Below are positions 33,101 through 42,763 of a DNA stretch of 64,000 nucleotides, piece after piece. Made by a program: the position numbers and the translations under genes. Under the pieces are notes generated by a model. That model worked only from the letters and a program-made list of their open reading frames with translations. It did not search any database and was not told where the DNA came from. Source of the DNA: Uranotaenia lowii (lineage: Eukaryota; Arthropoda; Insecta; Diptera; Culicidae). The stretch covers positions 184,719,802 through 184,783,801 of the forward strand of contig NC_073693.1 in the NCBI RefSeq assembly GCF_029784155.1. Reading direction: 5' to 3'. Position 1 is the stretch's first letter, and each line of letters begins with the position of its first letter.

Positions 33101-34789
33101 CGTTGGTTTTCCGGACCGGAATTCCTCAAGCAATCCGAAGATCATTGGCCAGTGAATCGCAAAAATTATCCGCTTCCAGAAGACGAGCTTCGATCTGTGT
33201 TCTTACATCATTCTGAAGCTCCATATTCCCTCATCGAGGTTACACGATTTCCACGGTGGAGCAGACTACTACGGGCTACAGCGAGTTTCTTACGAGCAGT
33301 AAAAAGATTTAAAAAGGTCATCATTTCCGGTCCATTTAGCTCGGCCGAACTTATAGAGGCAGAGACTCTACTGTGGAAACAAACTCAACTTGATGTCTTT
33401 CCGGAGGAATATCATATACTTCAAGGCCTCTTGAAAGGAACGAAATCCGAAGGAATCCCGAAATCCAGTGCGCTATACATTTTTTCACCTTTTATGGACC
33501 AGTCTGGAGTGATTCGAATGGACAGTAGAATAGGAGCCGCTCCTAGCGCTACAGCTGAAACTAAGTTTCCTGTTATATTGCCGAAAAATCATCATCTTAC
33601 AAATTTACTTATTCTCAACTATCATGAACGGTTCCTCCATCGAAATAACGAGACGGTCTGCAATGAGATTCATCAGAAGTTCCGAATCCCAAATTTACGC
33701 GTAGCTGTACGCAGAGTTGCGAGAAACTGCATGGCTTGCCGCATTCGCAACGCACGACCACGCCCTCCAAGGATGGCTCCTCTACCGGCAGTGCGATTGA
33801 CCCCATATATAAAGCCGTTTACCCATACGGGAGTGGATTATTTTGGTCCACTTCTGGTCAAACAGGGTCGCAGTCTAGTGAAGCGATGGGTATGCCTTTT
33901 CACCTGTCTTACCATTCGAGCGGTCCACGTGGAAATCGTTTGTAGTCTCTCGACGAGTTCCTGCATCTTAGCAATACGAAGGTTCATTGCGCGCCGCGGC
34001 TCACCATCTTCATTTTACTCCGATAATGGTACCAATTTTCGGGGCGCCAGCAACATCCTACGAGATACAATTGAAAATATAAGTAAGGAATGCGCGGTTA
34101 CATTTACAAACACAGATACCCAATGGTTCTTCAATCCGCCGCTCTCCCCCCATATGGGCGGTGCTTGGGAACGCATGGTGCGTTCAATAAAGGAAGCTAT
34201 GCAGGCGATTGGTAATCATCAACAACATCCCAGTGACGAAGTACTGGCAACGGTTGCACTGGAGGCAGAAGGAATCGTCAACTCCCGTCCACTAACTTAT
34301 GTCCCACTCGATCATGCAGATGCGGAAGCCATCACGCCGAATCATTTTCTTCTCTACGGAGAAAGGGGTATAACACAACCCCCCAGCATAATTCAATCGG
34401 ACACGCGTGTGTTGCGCGACAGTTGGCGCCTGGCGCAAACGTTAACCGATATTTTCTGGAGTCGATGGATAAAAGAATATTTGCCCACAATTGCACGCAG
34501 AACAAAGTGGTTTGACTCGGTAAGACCACTGGAAGCAGGTGACTTGGTAGTGGTGGTAAACAAGAACCATCGAAATGGTTGGGAACGTGGACGCATTTTG
34601 GAGGTTTACAAGGGAACTGACGGTCAAGTGCGACAAGCACTTGTTCGGACAAGCAATGGAATCATTCGCCGCCCAGCCACAGTTTTAGCCCTTCTTGATG
34701 TACGCGCAGCACTCCCGACGGATGACCGGAAGTCCCCGAGACTACACGGGGAGGAGAATGTTGTCGAACCCACTGTGCCGAGAACCTGA
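30104..34789 (+). CDS. BEL/Pao pol polyprotein (end of Gag, PR, RT, RNase H, IN)
   Basis: 1,561 codons without a stop. In order: the end of the Gag capsid region; zinc knuckles at about residues 137-205 (CVYCSDPNHEVIHC and following CxxC/HH); an aspartic protease with DDGS at 258-261; a reverse transcriptase with Asp in CGDIKEMFHQV at about 595 and YVDD at 671-674; RNase H with VDASES (Asp 865) and TDSL (Asp 938); an integrase with an HHCC finger at about 1174-1211 and catalytic residues in VDYFGP (1245), SDNGTNF (1307) and GGAWERM (Glu 1356). A C-terminal domain ends in RRPATVLALLDV. The last ten codons and the stop lie in the 3' LTR. The frame overlaps gag in the +1 register. BEL elements usually have one gag-pol frame, so the overlap is more likely a lesion than programmed frameshifting. 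All catalytic motifs seen are intact. Confidence 0.9.
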   Translation: MLQKLRRAPPPKQDNLKSIITFGLAVRNAVDDMAIANLEEHLSNPMLLLELVEKLPTPLQMEWSRFKRRYTPVNMMTFSEFMSEQVEAASDVVMPNCMSFSTEKAVKSVRDKHKLNIHIENSEHDDSEGVQISHKRCVYCSDPNHEVIHCVQFQTLDLDGRWKAVKQRGMCSLCLIPHKNGPCRSRRVCGINGCKTRHHALLHPVASKSTRNAAEPSEERGETSILNHHFGTSFVLFRYLPVNLHCNGKRVTTFAFLDDGSSSTLMDASIATELGITGPVDPLWLTWTSDISREEKGSMRVSVQISGQGSAKRYTMKDVRTVEQLNLPEQSFNYAGMQKDYPHLKGLPFNSYSGVRPMLIIGIEHVSLLTPLTIREGRQDEPIAAKTRLGWCVYGKQIKTPRNEVTLHVHWEQQFGNQQLHDLMGSFFKLEETLVVKEPDSTLEKEALDILQQTTRRLGNRFETGLLWKHKHRCFPNTYPMAARREASLNKRLQKDPELHEIVRSQIASYLEKGYAHKITDRELTESDPGQIWYLPLGIVRNPKKPTKVRLIWDAAAKTNGVSLNDMLMKGPDMVTSLPAVLVRFRQRSVAICGDIKEMFHQVNIILEDKQAQRFLFRNQTDETPQIYVMDVATFGASCSPCIAQYIKNRNAKEHATQFPRAAEAIINRHYVDDFLASVDTIDEAIEQIKEVSHVHALGGFEIRNFLSNAPEVLEKIGAPYPHSFKHLNLEPGVEEPEKAERILGMMWKPCQDLFTFSTTLQPAIEQILNPERTPTKREVLRTVMSLFDPLGLIAHFVVHGKIIMQELWKYGSDWDEAMPEELRVKWHRWTELLAKLNEVSVPRYFFPGISSADIKGLQLHVFVDASESAFACVAYLRLIYNNSPLCALLSAKTKVAPLKPISMPRSELQAALMGARMTETLSETLELPIERKYLWTDSLTVLAWLRSDSRRYHQFVSYRVGEILAKTSICEWHYVPSKQNVADDATKWGNGPNFSPNNRWFSGPEFLKQSEDHWPVNRKNYPLPEDELRSVFLHHSEAPYSLIEVTRFPRWSRLLRATASFLRAVKRFKKVIISGPFSSAELIEAETLLWKQTQLDVFPEEYHILQGLLKGTKSEGIPKSSALYIFSPFMDQSGVIRMDSRIGAAPSATAETKFPVILPKNHHLTNLLILNYHERFLHRNNETVCNEIHQKFRIPNLRVAVRRVARNCMACRIRNARPRPPRMAPLPAVRLTPYIKPFTHTGVDYFGPLLVKQGRSLVKRWVCLFTCLTIRAVHVEIVCSLSTSSCILAIRRFIARRGSPSSFYSDNGTNFRGASNILRDTIENISKECAVTFTNTDTQWFFNPPLSPHMGGAWERMVRSIKEAMQAIGNHQQHPSDEVLATVALEAEGIVNSRPLTYVPLDHADAEAITPNHFLLYGERGITQPPSIIQSDTRVLRDSWRLAQTLTDIFWSRWIKEYLPTIARRTKWFDSVRPLEAGDLVVVVNKNHRNGWERGRILEVYKGTDGQVRQALVRTSNGIIRRPATVLALLDVRAALPTDDRKSPRLHGEENVVEPTVPRT

Positions 34790-35334
34790 TGAGTGAGTTT
34801 CGGCGACTTCATCGAACGATCACCTAGGAAATGGGAGAAACAAACAAACAGAGAGCCGTCAGATAGAGTAGGGAATATTAAAAACGTGTTTCGATTAGTC
34901 GGATTAGAAATACTTACTCGCTAGAACCACATTTTCTGAAAATCACAAAATTACACTTTTCCTCAGCCACTGCCTCGCAGAACAGTTTATTTACATTAGT
35001 GCTAAATAGTTAATCTACACTTTAAAAAGGAAACTAGAGAAAAAGTTTACCTTTACACGGTAAGATCACAGATAAATTACATCTGAAATAGACAGATTGA
35101 ATGCTTTTAGGTTAACTACATATATGATCGTGAATTTCTAGACCATCAGGTAGATTAGCTAACCATCGAGCCCCGTTTGAAATTGTGTGGAAATATACCA
35201 CTAACGCACACTTTAATTGTAAGTCACCATATAAATCACCTTATTATCAGACACTTGTAATGAATTCAATATACTTGCAGTTTGAAGCATCAGCTATTAA
35301 AAATCGGTGTTCTGCATCAACGTTATCCACAACA
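34759..35334 (+). repeat. BEL/Pao 3' LTR
   Basis: 576 bases with the same TGTTGTCG...CACAACA termini as the 5' LTR. It holds the pol stop codon at 34787-34789. Confidence 0.95.
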
Positions 35335-36215
35335 ATGACAAAAATGACAAAAATGACAAAAATGACAAAAATGACAAAAATGACAAAAATGACAAAAATG
35401 ACAAAAATGACAAAAATGACAAAAATGACAAAAATGACAAAAATGACAAAAATGACAAAAATGACAAAAATGACAAAAATGACAAAAATGACAAAAATGA
35501 CAAAAATGACAAAAATGACAAAAATGACAAAAATGACAAAAATGACAAAAATGACAAAAATGACAAAAATGACAAAAATGACAAAAATGACAAAAATGAC
35601 AAAAATGACAAAAATGACAAAAATGACAAAAATGACAAAAATGACAAAAATGACAAAAATGACAAAAAATGACAAAAATGACAAAAATGACAAAAATGAC
35701 AAAAATGACAAAAATGACAAAAATGACAAAAATGACAAAAATGACAAAAATGACAAAAATGACAAAAATTACAAAAATGACAAAAATGACAAAAATGACA
35801 AAAATGACAAAAATGACAAAAATGACAAAAATGACAAAAATGACAAAAATGACAAAAATGACGAAAATGACAAAAATGACAAAAATGACAAAAATGACAA
35901 AAATGACAAAAATGACAAAATTGACAAAAATGACAAAATTGACAAAAATGACAAAAATGACAAAAATGACAAAAATGACAAAAATGACAAAAATGACAAA
36001 AATGACAAAAATGACAATAATGACAAAAATGACAAAAATGACAAAAATGACAAAAATGACAAAAATGACGAAAATGACAAAAATGACAAAAATGACAAAA
36101 ATGACAAAATTGACAAAATTGACTAAATTGACAAAATTGACAAAAATGACAAAAATGACAAAAATGACAAAAATGACAAAAATGACAAAAATGATAAAAA
36201 TGACAAAAATAAAAA
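35335..36215. repeat. 9-bp satellite array, right part
   Basis: About 98 units of the same AAAAATGAC repeat, continuing the array broken by the retrotransposon. It is uniform next to the LTR (with one extra A near 35664) and increasingly variable outward, with ATTGAC, ACGAAAATG, AATAATGAC, TTACAAAA and GACTAAATTG variants. Long frames here are artefacts. Confidence 0.97.
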
Positions 36216-36944
36216 AATTTGCTAAATTGTATTTTGAAAATCACAATTCTTCCAATACATCCACCGGAAATCGCAGGAACCTCACCAGCTCGATCCGTAC
36301 TAACCTGTTCTCTGGTAGCAACAGTTGAAACCCTTTAATATTTTAGGTTTGTGTGATTGCTTAGAGCATGATCAACAGTGGTTTTATCAACTGTGGTAAA
36401 TTTACGCTCTTTCTCTTTTTGTAGGAGAGCCCGTTCAAGTCACTCACTCAAATTTTCCGCCGGCCGGCCTTTCTTTTCAGTTGTGGGACGGGAAATGGGA
36501 AATTCAAAGAGAATGAGTGGTCTATGTGTAGAAAAATTACTCTCTCAACATTATTGTTGCACTCGGCCCACACGAGGTGTCTTTGATTAAACAAATCTGA
36601 TCATTATAGGAACCTATCTACTTTATTATCACTAAAACACGTGGTTTGCATTGAACTGCGCATGGTTTGTACGAAGCTGATCCGGTCGGCATAAATGCAT
36701 TATTTTTGTTTTGTTCGTGTGAATCCGAACACGAGTACTCATTGCAATTTATAAATACTTAACAACATATTTTATGCAATGCTTTATCTGTCGTGTCAGA
36801 TCTAAGATATTCTTGAAAAAACGAAATAACATTCGGCAATCTGATAAAGCATGAAGTTATTTTATTTGTCAAATCAGTAAACAATAAGATGGACAAGATA
36901 AGTTTAATTATATTATAAATTCTCTAGGATACTGCTTTTTTTTC
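36216..36944. other. Unassigned stretch
   Basis: No gene is recognised. A polypyrimidine tract ending in TTTTTGTAG at about 36424 looks like a splice acceptor, but the frame after it (GAGAGCCCG...) shows no family motif and no matching donor. Confidence 0.3.
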
Positions 36945-37528
36945 CCGTTCGATTTTGGCAACACGCCCGTACATTTTGTGTTGCCAAAATCGAACGGTTT
37001 TTTTTCTCATCTTATTTTTCAGTTATTTTTACAAATAACTATCATTATTATTAAAAACGTTAATTTTAGTCAATTTCCGACCAATTGTAGTCGATTTTTT
37101 ATTTTTTTCATCATATTTTTGATGCATTTTGCACTTTTCCTGTTTTGTTTATAATGTTTGTTTTCTTTTGTCATATTTGATGTTTTTGTCATTCTTCATC
37201 ATTTTTTTGTTGTTATTTGTCATATTCAGTCTTTTGTTTGAATTTGATTTTTAAGTTTTTGAATTTTTCATCTTTTTGTCATTTTTTTGTCATTTTTGAG
37301 TACTTTATAAAATTTGGAAAAATCTTTGGTTTTTATTGTTGCATTTTATCACCATTTTAGAACATAAAAACATATTTATGGTGTTTGTCTAAATTAAATC
37401 GGTCCTGTTATAACGAAAACTTAAAGGTAATGTTGCTTCTAAAAACCGTTCGATTTTGGCAGATGTTCCAATATCGGATGTTGCCAAAATCGAATGTTGC
37501 CAAAATCGAATGTTGCCAAAAACGAACG
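36945..37528. mobile_element. CGTTCGATTTTGGCAACA TIR/foldback element
   Basis: At 36945-36964 CCGTTCGATTTTGGCAACAC is followed after 13 bases by its perfect inverse complement (36978-36997). At 37446 CCGTTCGATTTTGGCA recurs, then three tandem inverted 16-mers (TTGCCAAAATCGAATG and variants, 37481-37528) form the right end next to GAGGTCTGTATA. The space between contains degenerate TTTTTGTCAT words. Iterated end motifs of this kind fit pogo-like elements. Confidence 0.6.
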
Positions 37529-37644
37529 AGGTCTGTATATAGTTGGTTACTTATAAAACCGAGGATTTGATTTTTGAATCATTCTCAAGAAGTGAAGTTC
37601 TTAAAAATATTTAGCAGATGTTACAGTGCATATCATGTTAAAAA

Positions 37645-37795
37645 ATTTTTGTTTCGTTTATTGTGTTTTAGTATCTGCAGTTGGCAGACAATTATTGAAA
37701 AAAATATCCGGAGCAATTGTGTTCGTAAACATCGAACCCATGCACTCAGGCAAGACTCAGGAGGAAATTGCTTTGCCAACTGAGTTATAATATAA
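37645..37795 (-). mobile_element. tRNA-derived SINE, diverged copy
   Basis: On the minus strand TAACTCAGTTGGCAAAGC (A box) and ATGGGTTCGATG (B box) are about 35 bases apart. The rest follows the same order as the SINE at 58774-58973 (TATCCGG, TTATTGAAAAA, CAGTTGGC, TTTGTTTCG). No clear target duplication remains. Confidence 0.65.
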
Positions 37796-38465
37796 GCGAA
37801 CAAAACCCTTTTTTGAATGTTTTCTTTTAAAAAAACTCTTACATATTGATTGGGTTCCTAGCATTTTATCCTTTTTGTACTGGAACACTTTAGAAGACTA
37901 TTCCTGGACCCTTCCCTTCAAAATAACCCAGAATACCTCTTTTGGAATGTAGTTTTGACGATTTTTTTTTCAGAAAAAAAAACAAAACCTTTGTCTTCTT
38001 ATCTCTGTATTGCAGTTTTCGCGTAATTGCACGGTTCCAGAAGTAATAAAATCGGAGCATCAGCTTTGTGGGACCTATGAAAGGTAAGCGACTGCTTTTT
38101 GTGGCATTTTTTCTCTTTTATTTGTTCGTTAACTGTGGAATTTTTAGAAGTGATAAATTTAAATTGCCACACTCATAGATCATCAGCCATAATGAAAAAA
38201 AGCGTAGAAAATTTGTGAATTTTTCTTTCGAAACTTTGCAAGAATATTTAGGCTGGATTTGACCGATGATCTGCTAGGCGCCCGCTTCAAAGTACGTTTT
38301 GACGTCGAAGCAATTTAGAATTTTACAATCAGTGATCCAATCTTCATCCTTACAATTAGGCCAACGTATTCCTTCTATTGATAAGGCTAGACAGCTTTCT
38401 TACTTTGTAGATATGAAATCTGACCTGTTTCTATGTCCACTGAATGAAATTTGTTTATATGTATG
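37796..38465. other. No recognised feature
   Basis: AT-rich sequence with no supported gene, RNA or repeat boundary. Confidence 0.4.
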
Positions 38466-39424
38466 TACCATCAAGTCACCATTCACCGCCCAGACACCAT
38501 TTACCGCCCAAAATCACCCTTTTGTGTGTATTTCGAAAAAAACTGGAATTTTTTCTCTAAAAATAAGACCTGTGTTCTGTGTCGGCATCATTGTTCGACC
38601 ATTTCACTGAAAAATCATCACTTAATTATGCTAACTATAGCCAGAAATAAAATATTTGGTTTTTCGTTTCCGGTCAAATTATTGAATTCGACGCCTGTTA
38701 GCGAACTAAGCATAACTGTGCTCCTAGGGAAAAAAGGGGTTTTGTTTACTAAATAGTACGTATTTGTCCTACAATCGACTTGAAACGATAGTTTGATTTT
38801 TGTAGAATAGATTTGCATCGGAAAATTTTCGATTTTTTCAATAGTTGTTGTTTTTTGAAGCGTTTAGTGATGGGCGGTAATTGGTGTATAAATAAAAGTG
38901 TGGGTTCCTAATTACACGCACAATTTCTTTGTTTTTAACGCATGTATTGTATCAAAAGTGTATATTGTAAGAAGCATTTAGTTTGATTACGTTAGAAAAT
39001 GATGTTTTATCGCTGAAAGTAACCGATTACTTGAGGCTGTTTGCCGGGAATCATCATTTTGTCAGTCAACGCACTTTGTTAAAATTTGTACAAAATTTGC
39101 GGGAAAGATTTCACAAAATGTATTCTCTCAAGATCCAAAATATGGTTTTGACAGCCCGTTACATGGACAATATTAAAAAGAACAGTTTCCGTGTTGTTAG
39201 ATAGTTTTTCCTTAAGAAAACATTATCGATACCCGAAAAAGTCGAGTGGGCGGTAATAGGGCCAGTTGAACACCTCAACGTTTCCACTAAATTTTTTATT
39301 TAAAGTAGAGCAGTTTTGAGATGTATTGGAAAAAAAAGCGAATAAAAATCTGCCGTCGTTTTTTTATTACACATGTTTGAAGTTGAAAAACCTTAACTGG
39401 GCGGTAGATGGTGACATGATGGTA
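38466..39424. mobile_element. TIR element with iterated GGGCGGTA motif, TA target
   Basis: The left end TACCATCAAGTCACCATTCA runs into CCGCCCA. The right end is the inverse complement (TGGTGACATGATGGTA ending at 39424). The motif is iterated: CACCATTTACCGCCCA at about 38496 and, inverted, GGGCGGTAATTGGTG at 38873 and GTGGGCGGTAATAGGG at 39246. TA stands at both termini. The layout equals that of the element at 3334-4365. No transposase is present. Confidence 0.7.
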
Positions 39425-42248
39425 TATCGATGAAATTTTTTAAACTTTATTTATTTTCCCCTTTGGGTGTTTTCGAAAATCTGGAAGGGAGAGGGGTTGA
39501 AAAAAGAAAAACAAAATTTGTTCCGGCCTAATTTCAATAATTTATATTTATTAGTCCTTTGGTCTAAACTCAAACATGTCTTTTGCAGGTTTTAGGAACA
39601 CAGAAAAATGAATGTTGAACACACTTAAAGCATTTAACGAACTTGAAGAAGTTGATTTTCTGTTAGGCGAACTTTTTCACTAAAGCAACAAAACTCGGAA
39701 ACCCACTTTTCCTCAATTTACAATCAGCTCTTCTCTTCATGTATTGTAAATTTCCTTCTTTATTTTTCATCTCTTTTAAACGCTTTAATATTGATATTTT
39801 TGAATGTGTGATCAATAAAATAATACCGATTTTTTTAAAGAAATATTTTCATCGACAGTTTTAGACATTTTAACAATTGTTTATTGACCCTGAAAGTCGA
39901 TTAAAAAAAGAATGAAATTAAAAAATAAAAATTAAATATTTCCAATCATCCTCAGACTTTCCAAAAGGGTTGCCAAAATTTCTGGGAGTTTCTAAGACAG
40001 TTGCCAAGTTTGAGTTAAATTTTACAATGCTCTGACTTTTGTCAATTTTTGTGATAAAAAGATCTGTTAGCTTAATTTTTTTCAGTACAATTGTAACCGT
40101 CCATATTTCTACGTCCCCTTATTCATTTGTAAATTTCTTGATTTTCTTAAATTATTAATAAATATAAGAGTAAAAATCCCACTTCTACCGAGTAAGCTAT
40201 TTAGGATAGTTTTAAGAATAAAACGCCAACCAACAAACTAAAAATGCATTCAAAAATTTACTAAAATAAAACAAATAAAAATAAAATAAAAATTCAAAAT
40301 ATTGAAAAAGAAAAGAGTAGGTTGCGGCACAACGTCTTTTTCATATTTAAACCAACAGTACACTGCTAGGTTTGTAGACAGAAGCAACTACACCACACTC
40401 TCCACAAAACACCACAGAACTTCACCAAAGTGGTATAAATACTGCCCTATGGTAAAAGTTCATGGAAAAATGGAAAACGGAGTTGGAAAAACGAGACTTC
40501 CGCTGGATCTTCCACTTCGTTTCGGACCAGCAAGAAAGCAACATCTTACGCTACAAAAAGGTGTTTGTTCCAAAGTTTACCTATAAATCGTCCCTTAACT
40601 AGTTCCGGAAGTTTTATCCGTGTTAAGTGACCTCGTTGATCAAAACCTTTGGCTTAATCCGTGGGTAGCGCCAATTTCTACCAGGATAAGCCTGGGTAAA
40701 CTGTCTGCTCTCGAAGAAGGCTGAGGTAGCATTCCTCAATTTTCTAAATTCCGAAAGAGCGTTCAACCAACATACGTTCTAACATACCTCGTGGTCGGAA
40801 GTTCCAAAAAGAGCGTTACAACAACCTACGCTCCGACGGCCCTGTGGTCCGACGCACTGGAAGCTGGTGTGGAATCCCCCATTGGTGGCCGAACCGATAG
40901 AAACCTAAAACCTCCGAAGGCAACACCGATTTCCCGACGGCCTCGTGGTTTCGTTTCCAAACCAAGGAACTTGTCTCAGATCTGGGCGACTTAGGGCATG
41001 TTAGGGATTTATGTGCCGAATAAATATATCAAAATTCAGTAACTTGGTGTGATTTCTACCTCTTCTTATCACTTTCTCAATTACGACAAGCTTGAGCCGA
41101 CCCTGGGAATCTTGAGGAATCTCTTTGGACTGAGCGGGCGTAACGAAAGGAGAGTTACACAATTGAAAAATTGGTTTTGATTGCATTTAAACGATCTACG
41201 ATTTTAAAAGTGTTTAGATCAAATTGAAAAAAAAATACCAAAAATTACTGACTTGTTGTGTAAATATCACAAGCTTTTTGAAGATAGTTTAATTAAACGC
41301 GATGAGTTAGCTTAAGTCGAATACTTATGTTCATCAGTCTATATATATAACAAATCAGAGATAAAAATTCTATGATTCAAATCATTTAATCTCCATCACA
41401 ACTCTTTTAAATATAATTTTTTTTTAATTTACAAGTAGTTTTATTAAGGCATTTAACTCATTAAGTTTTTTTTTGTGCCGAGTATGAATTTCACTCTTGT
41501 GTGATGTTAGTAAGAGGGGGGCCGTAATCGTCGCGGCTACTCAACTGTTAATTAATTTAACTAGAGGATAGGAAAGAGGATTGTGTAGGGTTAAATATAA
41601 TCTTGAAATTACAAAAAAAAATAAAAAAAAAACAAAACTATATATCAAAGGCACAAAGAAGAGGCTAAGAGAAAATTGCATGTCGAATGAACATAAATAA
41701 CTGGCCATAGGAAATTACAAGAAACCTATTAAAAATAGTGTTTGATGAATTGGGTAAATCGAGTAGTAAATTGAGAAATTCAATAAATTTATTTTTTACC
41801 AACCAAAATTAAAACTTAAACGATTACAAAAAAATAAAAAAAACTGTTGATCTGTCCTACTTTACATAATTTTCTAAAACACTCTAGATGAGAATTACTA
41901 TTCCGATCAAGAAATTCAAACGTATAACAAAACCAATTCAACTTTACATTTTTTTTGGAAAAACAAAAAAAATGAATCAAAAAGCGTTTACAATACCATG
42001 TTTGATGAATTACAGTGGTGGAAAAATATATCACCAATATTTTGGATTCCGTATACTTAAAGAGGGGAGTAGGGTCTTGTTATGTCCATTGAATTAAAAT
42101 TAATATCGTGACGGAGACTTACATCTCTGAGTGTGAAACCAGACGTATGGATTTACAATAAATAGCTGACGAATAAGAAGAGCAGGTCTCTTATCATTCG
42201 TACAGCCTCACTACCACAACCCTGAGTATTATCATTCTATCTCGAAAT
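39425..42248. other. Unassigned; possible retroelement-like patch at 40300-41190
   Basis: Most of this stretch shows nothing recognisable. Bases 40300-41190 are less AT-rich and contain AATAAATA after GTGCCG near 41018, reminiscent of a retroelement LTR end, but no terminal repeat partner, primer site or polyprotein motif was found. Open frames of 60-94 codons there are unsupported. Confidence 0.25.
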
Positions 42249-42256
42249 ATCTAAAC

Positions 42257-42755
42257 TAAGGTTGCCAGAATTTTTTCCACTCTCATCCGGGCCTAGCAAT
42301 TCCGGGCATTTTTTCAAAAAAAAACTGGCAAAATCCGGGCATGGATTTCAATTTTTCAAATCCAAAAACCTGGCAAAAACCGGGCAAAATTTAGGTGTTA
42401 TTATATATAAAAGCAAAGAAAAAATGCAAAAAAATGAAATTAATATTTTATTAATGTAATTGCAGACTTCCAAAAAGTTTTTGGAACACTTAAATATTTA
42501 AAGGTTTATAAAAGTAAATCAGCGAAATTATTTGAAACAACCGTTGAAAATTTCCATACCGTTAATCGATTTTGCTGAAACTTACTCAAAAACTTTGATT
42601 TTTTTTGGTTTCTTTGTGAAAATTGTGAAAAAATCCGGGCAATATCCGGACTTTTTTCACGATATCCGGGCAACCGGGCCGGACCGGACTTTCTCGAAAT
42701 TTTGCATCAAATATCCGGGCAAACCCGGATAAATCCGGGCAATCTGGCAAGCTTA
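42257..42755. mobile_element. hAT-like MITE with iterated CCGGGC
   Basis: The 8-mer ATCTAAAC flanks it at 42249-42256 and 42756-42763; it fits the nTnnnnAn target preference of hAT. The ends are TAAGGTTGCCAGA and, inverted, TAAGCTTGCCAGA. CCGGGCA and TCCGGGC words are iterated near both ends (42287-42382 and 42635-42740). There is no transposase. Confidence 0.75.
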
Positions 42756-42763
42756 ATCTAAAC

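Larger units (their letters stand above)
27697..35334 (+). mobile_element. BEL/Pao LTR retrotransposon, young, inserted in the satellite
   Basis: A complete element of 7,638 bases: 5' LTR, a gag frame with a PHD finger, a pol frame with protease, reverse transcriptase, RNase H and integrase, a purine-rich tract (GGGGAGGAGAA, 34748-34758) and 3' LTR. The five bases ATGAC stand on both sides, as expected for a 5-bp target duplication, although they are also part of the satellite unit. The LTRs differ by one substitution and one 4-base indel. A minus-strand primer site is not obvious; TGGTTACC at 28285 is the nearest candidate. There is no envelope-like gene. Confidence 0.95.

Noticed and set aside
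30013..34812. Many antisense frames of 60-150 codons over pol
   Set aside because: Shadows of the long sense frame, with no motif or start context.
35185..36328. Frames of 115-315 codons in the right array
   Set aside because: Same 9-base satellite artefact, with edge variants.
41018..41030. AATAAATA as the polyadenylation site of a gene or LTR
   Set aside because: In AT-rich DNA the word is expected often; no partner LTR or upstream gene was found.
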